Part shown: in pieces, positions 8,009 through 15,972 of the stretch
How the letters are laid out: each line of letters begins with the position of its first letter
Position numbering within the stretch: position 1 is the stretch's first letter
NCBI RefSeq assembly: GCF_002188465.1
Contig: NZ_NINW01000026.1
Coordinates: forward strand, 115,620-179,619
Origin: Pigmentiphaga sp. NML080357
Lineage (GTDB): Bacteria; Pseudomonadota; Gammaproteobacteria; Burkholderiales; Burkholderiaceae_B
DNA length: 64,000 nt
Direction: 5' to 3'
Notes under the pieces: model-generated
The model's input: the letters and a program-made list of their open reading frames with translations, nothing else
What the model was told of the DNA's origin: nothing
Database searches by the model: none
Made by a program: the position numbers and the translations under genes

Positions 8009-8784
8009 CAGGCGGCCTCCTTCTTGGCGGCTTTCTCGAATGTCTTGCCTGTGCCGAAGTACACCTCCTGCACCTTGGGATGGTCGCGGATCTGGAGCGG
8101 CGTCCCTTCCGCGATCAGCCGGCCGCGGGCCAGCACGATGACCCGGTCGGAATGGGCGAACACCACGTCCATGCTGTGCTCGGTGAACAGCACGGCCATG
8201 CCGCGTTCGACCACCAGGCGCTTGGTCAGCGCCATCAGCTCGTTGCGTTCGCCCGGCGCCATGCCGGCGGTGGGCTCGTCCATCAGCAACAGCTTGGGCT
8301 GGTTGGCCATGGCGATGGCCAGCTCGACCCGCTTGACATCGCCATAGGCCAGCACGCTGCACGGCCGGTCGGCCTGGCCCGCCATGCCGACTTGTTCCAG
8401 CAGTGCCAGCGCATCGGCACGCCGGTAGTCACCCGCCCGGCGCCACATCGAGAACAGTTTGCGATCTGCCGACAACAGCGCCATCTGTACGTTCTCCACC
8501 ACGGTCAGCGAGGCGAACGTCTCGGCGATCTGGAAAGTGCGGCCGACGCCCAGCCTCCAGATCTGCCTCGGCCGCAGGCCGACGAGCTCATGGCCGTCGA
8601 ACCGGATCGAGCCGGCATTGGCGCGCAACTGCCCGTTGACCATGTTGAAGGTGGTCGATTTGCCGGCGCCATTGGGTCCGATCAACGCCAGCAGCTCGCC
8701 CGCCGCGATCTCGAAGTCGATGCCGTCGACCGCCTTGACGCCGCCGAACGACTTGCCTAGCCCCGAAACTTTCAACAAGCTCAT
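8008..8784 (-). CDS. livG: Liv-type ABC transporter ATP-binding protein (LivG)
   Basis: 258 residues. Walker A GPNGAGKS, Walker B KLLLMDEP and the LivG-type signature region LAYGDVKRVE, followed by the GMAPGE(R)NELM segment usual in LivG proteins. The start ATG overlaps the permease stop by four bases (ATGA) and the stop overlaps livF by one base, so the three are a coupled unit. It is a cytoplasmic ATPase of the importer served by the receptor at 5936-7147. Confidence 0.94.
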   Translation of the reverse strand: MSLLKVSGLGKSFGGVKAVDGIDFEIAAGELLALIGPNGAGKSTTFNMVNGQLRANAGSIRFDGHELVGLRPRQIWRLGVGRTFQIAETFASLTVVENVQMALLSADRKLFSMWRRAGDYRRADALALLEQVGMAGQADRPCSVLAYGDVKRVELAIAMANQPKLLLMDEPTAGMAPGERNELMALTKRLVVERGMAVLFTEHSMDVVFAHSDRVIVLARGRLIAEGTPLQIRDHPKVQEVYFGTGKTFEKAAKKEAA

Positions 8785-10673
8785 TTCGCCACCTCTTGTG
8801 TACGGCGCTGCGCCAGTTGTCTGGCGAAGCCGGCGATCCCTTGCGGAAAGAGCAGCACGAGCACCAGGATGATGAAGCCCAGCATCGCACGCCAGTAGTC
8901 GGTGTTGCGTGCGACGGTATCCTGCAGCCAGGTGAAAGTCACCGCGCCGACGATGGGACCCGCCAGCGTCTGCAAGCCTCCCAGCAGGACCATGACCAGC
9001 CCGTCGATGGACTTCACCACGTTCAGGGTCTCCGGAGAAATGCTGCCTTTCGAGAAGACGAAGAGCGCCCCGGCCACGCCGGCGAACAGCCCGGCCACCA
9101 CGAACGCCACCCATTGCATGCGCTTGACGTCGATGCCGATGGCGTCGGCACGCAGCGGCGAATCGCGTCCTGCCCGCAGCGCATAGCCGAACGGTGCGAA
9201 GAGCGCCCGCCGCAGCAGCAGGATGCCGGCCACCACGAACGCCAGCGTCAGGTAGTAATAGGCCCGCTTGTCCTGCAGCCACTCGGCCGGCCAGACGCCG
9301 GTCAGTCCGTTGCTGCCGCCGGTCAGCTCGTCCCACTGGAAGCAGACGGCCCAGACGATCTGGGCGAAGGCCAGCGTCAGCATGGCCAGGTAGACGCCCG
9401 ACAGGCGGACGCTGAACCAGCCGAACACGAAGGCGCCGGCCACCGCGGCCAGCGGCCCTATGACCAGCGCCACCTCCATGGGCGCGCCCAGGGTCCGGAC
9501 CAGCAAGGCCGCGCCGTAGGCGCCAAGTCCGAAATACGCGGCATGGCCGAACGAATGCATGCCTCCGGGCCCCATGATGAAATGCAGGCTGACCGCGAAC
9601 AGCGCCGCGACCATCAGATCGATCAACAGAACTGTCGTATACGACGAGGCATCGATCGACAAGGGAAGCACGCACAACGCGGCCAGGAAAACCAGCGCGC
9701 CGCGCCGGACCCAGGGGCCGGCCAGGCGCAGCGGTGCCTCGATGGCCGCCGCGTTGCGGCTGGCTCCCTGGGGCCGCCCGAACAGGCCCCAGGGACGCAG
9801 GACGAGCACGACGGCCATCACCAGGAACTCGACCACCAGCGTCAGCTTGGAGAAATTGACGTCCATGCCGAACAGGTGCACGACGCCCATCCAGATGCAG
9901 AGCGCCTTGATCTCGGCAATCAGCAGCGCTGCCACGTAGGCGCCGGGTATCGATCCCATTCCGCCCACCACGACCACCACGAAGGCCGCTCCGATCGTGT
10001 GCATGTCCATTTCCAGATTGGCTGGCTCGCGCGGCAGTTGCAGCGCCCCGCCCAGGCCGGCCAGCAATGCGCCGAGCGCGAATACGGCCGTGAAGAGCCA
10101 GGCCTGGTTGACGCCCAGCGCCCCGACCATCTCCCGGTCCTGGGTCGCCGCCCGCACCAGCGTGCCCCAGCGCGTGCGAGTGAGCAGCAGCCACATGGCC
10201 GCCAGCACGACCGGTCCGATCGCAATCAGGAAGAGGTCATAGGCGGGAAACTGGCTGCCCAGGATTTCCACTGCCCCTTCCAGCCCTGGCGCGCGCGGCC
10301 CGAGCAGTTCTTCCGGCCCCCAGTACCAGAGGACGAGATCGCGTATCACCAGGACCAGCGCGAAGGTGGCGAGCAACTGGAACAGCTCCGGTGCGCGGTA
10401 CACGCGGCGCAGCAGGACGATCTCGACCAGGCCGCCGAGGAGGCCTACCGCCAGCGCCGCCAGCACCAGCGCGGGCCAGAATCCCAGGCCCCCGCCGAGG
10501 TGCTCGACCAGGGAATAGGCTACATAGATGCCCACCATGTAGAACGAACCATGGGCGAAGTTGACGATGCGCGTCACGCCGAAAATGAGCGATAGTCCGG
10601 CGGCCACCAGGAATAGCGATGACGCATTGGCCAGGCCGTTGAGCGCCTGGATGAAGAATCCCGAAAAATTCAT
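8781..10673 (-). CDS. fused LivH-LivM ABC transporter permease
   Basis: 630 residues, about the sum of separate LivH and LivM. The first ~295 residues match LivH (SLIFGVTRIVNFAHGSFYM, then VGGMGSIPGAYVAALLIAE). After a short polar linker (RPQGASRNAAAIEAP) the LivM half begins, with FGHAAYFGLGAYGAAL and LVMVLLGGLQTLAGPIVGAV. Roughly 16-18 hydrophobic segments are visible. One polypeptide supplies both membrane halves of the importer, which is less common than two genes. It is coupled to livG by a four-base overlap, with 79 bp between it and the upstream AA_synth gene. Confidence 0.93.
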   Translation of the reverse strand: MNFSGFFIQALNGLANASSLFLVAAGLSLIFGVTRIVNFAHGSFYMVGIYVAYSLVEHLGGGLGFWPALVLAALAVGLLGGLVEIVLLRRVYRAPELFQLLATFALVLVIRDLVLWYWGPEELLGPRAPGLEGAVEILGSQFPAYDLFLIAIGPVVLAAMWLLLTRTRWGTLVRAATQDREMVGALGVNQAWLFTAVFALGALLAGLGGALQLPREPANLEMDMHTIGAAFVVVVVGGMGSIPGAYVAALLIAEIKALCIWMGVVHLFGMDVNFSKLTLVVEFLVMAVVLVLRPWGLFGRPQGASRNAAAIEAPLRLAGPWVRRGALVFLAALCVLPLSIDASSYTTVLLIDLMVAALFAVSLHFIMGPGGMHSFGHAAYFGLGAYGAALLVRTLGAPMEVALVIGPLAAVAGAFVFGWFSVRLSGVYLAMLTLAFAQIVWAVCFQWDELTGGSNGLTGVWPAEWLQDKRAYYYLTLAFVVAGILLLRRALFAPFGYALRAGRDSPLRADAIGIDVKRMQWVAFVVAGLFAGVAGALFVFSKGSISPETLNVVKSIDGLVMVLLGGLQTLAGPIVGAVTFTWLQDTVARNTDYWRAMLGFIILVLVLLFPQGIAGFARQLAQRRTQEVAK

Positions 10674-10752
10674 GCAAGGCCCCTTCTACACGGAAGGCTG
10701 GGTTGAACAGGCGGTGCGCGCGACATGCCGCACCGCCGCCTGGGCCGCTCGC

Positions 10753-11337
10753 CTAGCGCAGGCCATCCTTGCCCTGGATCTCCGACGCCTGCAGCCCGCC
10801 CACCCGAGGCAGGGGCCGTCCGCTGTCGGTTACCGCCACCGCCACCACGATCTCGCCGGCGCGCGGCGCATCGGCCACGCGCGCCTCGATGGCGTCGAAA
10901 TGGCTGCGCACGTAGGCTGCGTCCTTGTGCCCCAGGGGCACGTCTATCGCCGCCCCCAGTCCACCGATCTTCTTGGCCGACGGAACCAGTGCCGCCCCCT
11001 GTCCGACCGCGGTGCGCAGCGGCGCGCCCAGCCGCGGATGCAGGATGGCCGCGGCGTGCTCGAGCTCGCCCGCCGAGCCGACGATGGCCGCCTTGCCGTA
11101 GCTGTGGGCCTGGGCGGGCGCGATGCCCAGCGCCTGCACGCACTTGCCCCCCAGCAATCCACCCAGTTCCTCGCCGATGGCGACCAGCTCGTCGAGGTTC
11201 TCCGCATAGCGGCCGGCGTACGGATTCTCGATGACTGCCATCGCCACCGCCTTGCGCGTGGGCGTGGCCAGCGCCTGCCCCATCTCGACGCGGGTCTCGT
11301 CCACCTGCACGATCAATTTCCGGATCTTGGCCGACAT
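10753..11337 (-). CDS. AA_synth family protein (Pfam PF06684, DUF1185), copy 1
   Basis: 194 residues, RBS AAGGAG eight bases before the ATG. Family signatures include KLIVQVDETRVEMG, NPYAGRY, YGKAAIVGSAGELEHAAA, VPSAKKIG and AAYVRSHFDA. The family is named for amino-acid synthesis on weak grounds; a solved homologue from this genus is reported to have a chorismate-mutase-like trimeric fold. No enzyme activity is established to my knowledge. It pairs with a paralogue immediately upstream in the operon that also encodes the 6-hydroxynicotinate reductase-like protein, so a role in ring breakdown or in handling an unstable intermediate is likely but inferred. Confidence 0.88.
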   Translation of the reverse strand: MSAKIRKLIVQVDETRVEMGQALATPTRKAVAMAVIENPYAGRYAENLDELVAIGEELGGLLGGKCVQALGIAPAQAHSYGKAAIVGSAGELEHAAAILHPRLGAPLRTAVGQGAALVPSAKKIGGLGAAIDVPLGHKDAAYVRSHFDAIEARVADAPRAGEIVVAVAVTDSGRPLPRVGGLQASEIQGKDGLR

Positions 11338-11428
11338 TTTCGATGCTCCTTGATTACCCTGTTTTCCATGGCGCTACGCGCCCCCCACCCCGATACAAGA
11401 CACGGTCCCCGCAACCCCGGGGAAGGGG

Positions 11429-12052
11429 CTACCTCTGTCCGTCCCACTTGGATATTTCCGCAGCAGTCAGGCCGCCCACACGCGCATGGACCCGCGGGCC
11501 GGTGCTCATCACCAGGACGACCACCAGTTCCCCGGCGTGCGGCGCGCCTGGCACGCGAACTTCCATGGCATCGAAATGGCTGCGCACATAGGCCGCGTTG
11601 ATGTGGATCAGCGGCACGTCCAGCGCGGTGCCCGGCGCTCCCACCTTCTTGGCGGACGGTACGATGGCCAGCGCGTTGCCGTGCTGGCCCGTCTGCGCAT
11701 CCGCCTTGCGGTCGCCTTTCCAGCCCAGCAGCTCGCGCATGGCATAACCGCCCGGCACATGCCACAGGGCGCCGTGCTCGAGCTCGCCCGCCTCGCCCAC
11801 CACGGCTCCCTTGCCGTAACCCTGGATGCTGTCGGCCGGCACGTCCATGGCAGCCAGCAACTGGCGGGCCATGTCGATGCCTACCGGCTCGAGCGCCTGC
11901 ATGGCGGGCAGGATGTCCTCAACGTAGCGGCCGGCATACGGATTCGTCAGCACCGCGCCGATGGCCCCCCGCCTCAAGGGCCGGGCCGGGGCGGGGCCGA
12001 ATTCGTGGAAGATATCTTCGACCTGGGTAAAGACTCGTCGGATTTCTATCAT
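11429..12052 (-). CDS. AA_synth family protein (Pfam PF06684, DUF1185), copy 2
   Basis: 207 residues from ATG 12052 (AGGCAGG upstream); the frame runs further upstream but without family similarity. It shares the core segments of copy 1 (RRVFTQVEDI, LTNPYAGRY, YGKGAVVGEAGELEHGA, VPSAKKVG, INAAYVRSHFDAMEVRV), yet the pair is clearly diverged, suggesting a hetero-oligomer or two successive steps rather than a recent duplication. It sits between UPF0280 and copy 1. Function unknown. Confidence 0.88.
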   Translation of the reverse strand: MIEIRRVFTQVEDIFHEFGPAPARPLRRGAIGAVLTNPYAGRYVEDILPAMQALEPVGIDMARQLLAAMDVPADSIQGYGKGAVVGEAGELEHGALWHVPGGYAMRELLGWKGDRKADAQTGQHGNALAIVPSAKKVGAPGTALDVPLIHINAAYVRSHFDAMEVRVPGAPHAGELVVVLVMSTGPRVHARVGGLTAAEISKWDGQR

Positions 12053-12152
12053 GCCTGCCTCTGGATGAATGAATCGCCGGCGCAGCCTCGATCGCGGACG
12101 CCCGGCGCGGATGACGCACATCCCGGGCGCCGGCGTGGCGCCACGGTGCGAA

Positions 12153-13046
12153 TCAAGCAAGTACCGAACCAACCTCCTTCATGCCCGGTTCGCGCAATCG
12201 GCAAAGCGTCCGCCCGGCGAACCTCGCCTGCCCCTGGCACACCAGCGCAGCGCCCGCAATCAGGCCTTGCCTCTCCAGTTCCTGCGCCCTTGCGACCCCG
12301 GCGTCCAAGGCTGCGCGCACCGCCGCCGCCGGGAGTGCAGGCACATCCACGGTGACCAGCCTCTCGCCCAGGTCGGAATCGTCCTTGATTTCGCAGGCCG
12401 GCCGCCGCACGATGGCCGGATGGAAGGTGTCCACCGCATTGGCGATCACGGTGGCCGCCGCGTCGGCCGCCGCGGCATCGGCCGCCAGCACGGTCACGCT
12501 GTCGGCGATGCCCAACGAGAAACTGCGCCCGCGCCAACCGCTGGTCGCCACGCCCCGGACCGGCGCGGCGGCGTCGATCTCCATCCCGCCGTCCAGCGCG
12601 GCGGCGCGCGGCGCCCATCGACGGGCTGGATCGCTGCACAGGCCGATGCGCGTACGGGAACCCGGCGTCAGGTGCAGGGCGATGTCCCCGCCGTTGTTCA
12701 CCCATGCCCGCGCGATGCCCGGGCGCCGGTAGGCCATGACGATTTCATCGGCCACCGCGCCGGCCACGGCCGCCATGGCCGTGAGCGCATGGCGCGACAG
12801 GGGCGCACAGGCGTGCCACATCCGGCGTGCCACCGGGCCGCGCACCGCGCAGCGCCGGCCGACCAGGCGGCGCAGTTCGGGCAGTTCCGCCACCAGCTCC
12901 GCCAACAGACCGCCGAAGCGCGCCCAGGCCGCGGCGTGCGCCTGCTCCACCGCGTCCCGGGCGCCATCGGCGCGCAGGATCAGGTCGATGGGACCATGGC
13001 AGAAATGCCAGCGGTCATCCGGCAGGCGCGCGCGCTGGGCTTGCAT
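12153..13046 (-). CDS. UPF0280 family protein (ApbE-like fold)
   Basis: 297 residues from ATG 13046; the RBS TGAGGA overlaps the stop of the upstream reductase gene seven bases away. Recognisable segments are GPIDLILRADG near the N-terminus, the glycine-rich VNNGGDIALHL, VATSGWRGRSFSLGIADSVTVLA and ADAAATVIANAV, the pattern of UPF0280 proteins, which are distantly related to the flavin transferase ApbE. It may act on or donate a cofactor to the adjacent reductase; this is inference from position. The open frame upstream of 13046 has no similarity and was ignored. Confidence 0.88.
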   Translation of the reverse strand: MQAQRARLPDDRWHFCHGPIDLILRADGARDAVEQAHAAAWARFGGLLAELVAELPELRRLVGRRCAVRGPVARRMWHACAPLSRHALTAMAAVAGAVADEIVMAYRRPGIARAWVNNGGDIALHLTPGSRTRIGLCSDPARRWAPRAAALDGGMEIDAAAPVRGVATSGWRGRSFSLGIADSVTVLAADAAAADAAATVIANAVDTFHPAIVRRPACEIKDDSDLGERLVTVDVPALPAAAVRAALDAGVARAQELERQGLIAGAALVCQGQARFAGRTLCRLREPGMKEVGSVLA

Positions 13047-13053
13047 CGCGTCC

Positions 13054-14652
13054 TCAGCCCAGCATGGGAGGCCGGCCGAGCGGCCAGGGGTTGAGTTCCC
13101 CCCCTTTTTCCCAGCGCCGCCCCGTAGGAGCGCCATCGTGATGCCACGCCCCGGCGCGCAGGACCTCGTCCAGCGGGCGGACATAATCCATGTGGCCGCC
13201 CAGCGCCCGGTAATCGTCCAGTCGCATGCTGAACTCGATGGGGGCGACGATGGCGGGCGTGGGCACCGTGCCGAAACTATGGTCTGGCATGCGTAGCACG
13301 TCGGCCATGACGGTGATCCCGCCACCCGGCCAGACGTAGGCCGGCGCGCCGCCCATCGTCACGTTCACCAGGAGCTTCTTGATCGACCGGGTCAGCAGCA
13401 CGGGATTCTCCGTCACGCCCGCGCGCAAGCTGCCGCCCGCCCCGGCCAGGAACATGACCGAGGCCAGGGACGGTTCGCAGTTCTCGCCGATGCGCGCCAC
13501 CACCGCCGCCACTTCGGGGGGCATCGGCGCCTCGCGCGGCACCAGGGCTTCGTCCAGCACATACCATGCGGCGTGCTCGCCCGTGGTCGAGGTCATCAGC
13601 AGCCGCAGTCCGGGCCAGGCCACCTTTTCGTCCCAGCCCTCGATGATGGACAGCGGATCGCTGATATCGGTGCCGCCCCACCCGGTGCCGGGATTGGCCA
13701 CCTGGAAATAGCGGCCGGGCGTGGACTTGCGCCCCTTGATGCGGATGCCGGAGTCACGCGTCGCCAGGCAGCGTCCCGCCTGGTGCTCGGTCAGCACGCC
13801 GGTGATGTGATCATCCACCACGACCACCTCGTCGACCTTGCCGTACAACTGCTTGGCAAAGATGCCGATGGTGGCCGATCCGCAGCCCACGCGCATGCGC
13901 TGCTCCTCGACCCCGTTCACCACCGGCGGGCGGCCCGCCTGTACAGTGATGCGTGCCCCACCCTCGATCTCGAGCTCGACCGCCTGCTTGTTGCCCAGTG
14001 TCTGCATCACGTCGAGCGTGACGCGCCCTTCCTTCTTGCTGCCGCCCGTGAGGTGGTGGACGCCTCCCAGCGACAACATCTGCGATCCGTATTCGATAGT
14101 CGTCACATGGCCGACGACCTCTCCCTTGCAGCGCACGTTCGCCTGCTCGGGCCCCAGGTAGCGGTCGGTGTCGATCTTCACCTTCAGGCTGCAGTAGCTG
14201 AAGATGCCTTCGGTCACCACGGTGACCATGTCAACGCCGTCGACCTGCGAGGAAACGATGAAGGGCGCGGGCTTGTAGTCGGGATACGTGGTGGAAGACC
14301 CGATGCCCGTCACGAAGACCTCGTTCGCCCGGAGCAGGTCGCCGTCCCAATCGGTGGGCTGGGGCGAGCCGCCGTCTTCGCCGGCGGGCGCGAAAGGCAC
14401 CAGCGCTGCGGCGTCCTCGTCCAGCTTGCGGCGCAGCAGCACCACGGGATCGACCCGCACCAGGTTGCCGTCCACGTTGGCGTAGCGGTCGCAAGCACCC
14501 GAGCGCCCTTCTGTTATCTGGCACAGGACCGGACAGGCATTGCACTCGATCTTGCTCGAGCTCATGCGCTCGTTGCGCGGCTTGGCGCGCTCGAGGACCA
14601 CCACGTCCTGGCTGCCTTGCGAGGGGCTTGCGGTATCGATCGGTTCGGACAT
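13054..14652 (-). CDS. 6-hydroxynicotinate reductase-like iron-sulfur protein
   Basis: 532 residues from ATG 14652 (GTG 14679 is an in-frame alternative). The N-terminus has a cysteine cluster C37-x2-C40-x3-C44-x9-C54 suited to an Fe-S centre. The rest ([60 protein letters not shown]) matches proteins annotated as 6-hydroxynicotinate reductase. In nicotinate-fermenting clostridia this ferredoxin-dependent enzyme (EC 1.3.7.1) reduces 6-hydroxynicotinate to 1,4,5,6-tetrahydro-6-oxonicotinate. The divergent genes supply ferredoxin, an NADP reductase and the next enzyme, enamidase. It is first in the seven-gene minus-strand operon. The substrate here may be nicotinate-derived or another pyridone; no nicotinate dehydrogenase is in the window. 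Confidence 0.85.
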   Translation of the reverse strand: MSEPIDTASPSQGSQDVVVLERAKPRNERMSSSKIECNACPVLCQITEGRSGACDRYANVDGNLVRVDPVVLLRRKLDEDAAALVPFAPAGEDGGSPQPTDWDGDLLRANEVFVTGIGSSTTYPDYKPAPFIVSSQVDGVDMVTVVTEGIFSYCSLKVKIDTDRYLGPEQANVRCKGEVVGHVTTIEYGSQMLSLGGVHHLTGGSKKEGRVTLDVMQTLGNKQAVELEIEGGARITVQAGRPPVVNGVEEQRMRVGCGSATIGIFAKQLYGKVDEVVVVDDHITGVLTEHQAGRCLATRDSGIRIKGRKSTPGRYFQVANPGTGWGGTDISDPLSIIEGWDEKVAWPGLRLLMTSTTGEHAAWYVLDEALVPREAPMPPEVAAVVARIGENCEPSLASVMFLAGAGGSLRAGVTENPVLLTRSIKKLLVNVTMGGAPAYVWPGGGITVMADVLRMPDHSFGTVPTPAIVAPIEFSMRLDDYRALGGHMDYVRPLDEVLRAGAWHHDGAPTGRRWEKGGELNPWPLGRPPMLG

Positions 14653-14706
14653 TTTGCTCAAACCCTTCAGATGCGACACAGGCCTTGCCGTGCCAAATAT
14701 TTTCTA

Positions 14707-14743
14707 TGTAGTATTCACTACATTGAATGTTGTAAACACTACA
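14707..14743. promoter_or_regulatory. tandem operator in the reductase/ferredoxin divergent promoter
   Basis: TGTAGT-ATTC-ACTACA (14707-14722) is a perfect palindrome. TGTTGT-AAAC-ACTACA (14728-14743) repeats it with one mismatch. The centres are 21 bp apart, about two helical turns on one DNA face. Both sit in the only A/T-rich stretch of the 171-bp gap, overlapping possible promoters for both directions, so one dimeric regulator could control both arms of the island. No regulator gene is next to it; the TetR at 3744-4478 is the nearest candidate. Confidence 0.6.
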
Positions 14744-14823
14744 TTGAGCACAATCTAGCGCAATTGGTTGGGCTTCGCAATGTGTTTTTCCCTGCCCCTT
14801 TCCGGGGCGAAAAGGAGATCTGG

Positions 14824-15147
14824 ATGACGCATGTGGTGAGCGATGCATGCATCCGGTGCAGGTACACCGATTGTGTCGACGTCTGTCCGGTCGACTGCTT
14901 CCGGGAAGGCAGCAATTTCCTGGTCATCGACCCCGACGAATGCATCGACTGCGCGGTCTGCATTCCCGAATGCCCCGTGGGCGCGATTTATGCAGAAGAA
15001 GACCTGCCCGAGGACCAGAAGATATTCGCCGGCATCAATGCAGAACTGGCAAGCCAATGGAAGAGCATCACCCGGCGCGCCGGTCCGCTGCCCGATGCCG
15101 AGGACTGGAAGGACAAGACCGGCAAGCTAGCCTATCTCGAACGCTAA
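14824..15147 (+). CDS. 7Fe (3Fe-4S/4Fe-4S) ferredoxin, FdxA-like
   Basis: 107 residues with RBS AAAGGAG six bases before ATG. Cysteines at 9, 12, 17, 21 and 25, then C40-x2-C43-x2-C46-x3-C50-P, give the spacing of Azotobacter-type seven-iron ferredoxins. It ends with the usual acidic C-terminal tail. As a cytoplasmic low-potential electron carrier it is followed after 17 bp by ferredoxin-NADP reductase. Because 6-hydroxynicotinate reductase is ferredoxin-dependent, this copy most likely serves the divergent reductase gene, perhaps also the Rieske oxygenase. Confidence 0.95.
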   Translation: MTHVVSDACIRCRYTDCVDVCPVDCFREGSNFLVIDPDECIDCAVCIPECPVGAIYAEEDLPEDQKIFAGINAELASQWKSITRRAGPLPDAEDWKDKTGKLAYLER

Positions 15148-15164
15148 ACGCCCTGGAGTCGATC

Positions 15165-15938
15165 ATGGCCGCATTCCACGAGGAAACCGTCCTCTCCGTC
15201 CACCACTGGACCGACCGCCTCTTCACCTTCAAGACTACCCGCGACCAGTCCCTGCGGTTCAGCAACGGCCACTTCACGATGATAGGACTGAAGGTGGACG
15301 GCAAGCCGCTGCTGCGCGCCTACAGCATCGTCAGCGCCAACTACGAGGAGCACCTTGAATTCCTTAGCATCAAGGTGCCCGACGGCCCCCTCACCTCGCG
15401 CCTGCAGCACATCCAGGTCGGCGACGCCATCCTCGTCGGCCGCAAGCCCACCGGCACGCTGCTCACCGACTACCTACTTCCCGGCCGCCGCCTTTATCTG
15501 CTGTCCACGGGCACGGGGCTCGCCCCCTTCATGAGCATCGTGCGCGACCCCGAGTCATACGAGAAATTCGAACAGATCATCCTCGTGCACGGCGTCAGGC
15601 AGGTGGACGAACTGGCCTATCACGACCTCCTGGTCGAACACCTGCCCAATCACGAGTTCCTGGGCGAGCTGGTCAGCAGCAAGCTGCGCTACTACCCCAC
15701 CGTCACCCGCGAGTCCTACCGCAACATGGGACGCATCACGGAGCTGATCGAGAGCGGCAAGCTGTTCGCCGACCTGCAGACGCCGCCGCTCGACCCCATG
15801 CACGACCGCATCATGCTCTGCGGCAGCCCTTCCATGCTGCGGGACCTGAAGTCGATGCTGGAGAAGCGCGGTTTCAACGAGGGCAATACCTCGACGCCGG
15901 GCGACTTCGTCATCGAACGCGCGTTTGCCGAGCAGTAG
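15165..15938 (+). CDS. fpr: ferredoxin-NADP+ reductase
   Basis: 257 residues, the usual length of bacterial Fpr. The FAD-binding barrel carries LLRAYSIVSANYEEHLEF (RxYS motif). The NADP domain carries LLSTGTGLAPFMSIVRDPE and the C-terminal MLCGSPSMLRD, ending in FVIERAFAEQ. The RBS is TGGAG. Placed directly after the ferredoxin and before the enamidase, it would move electrons from NADPH to ferredoxin for the island's reductive step. A housekeeping fpr elsewhere in the genome cannot be excluded. Confidence 0.94.
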   Translation: MAAFHEETVLSVHHWTDRLFTFKTTRDQSLRFSNGHFTMIGLKVDGKPLLRAYSIVSANYEEHLEFLSIKVPDGPLTSRLQHIQVGDAILVGRKPTGTLLTDYLLPGRRLYLLSTGTGLAPFMSIVRDPESYEKFEQIILVHGVRQVDELAYHDLLVEHLPNHEFLGELVSSKLRYYPTVTRESYRNMGRITELIESGKLFADLQTPPLDPMHDRIMLCGSPSMLRDLKSMLEKRGFNEGNTSTPGDFVIERAFAEQ

Positions 15939-15972
15939 CGCAACCTTTCCCACCCCAGACAGAGGCAGAGAC

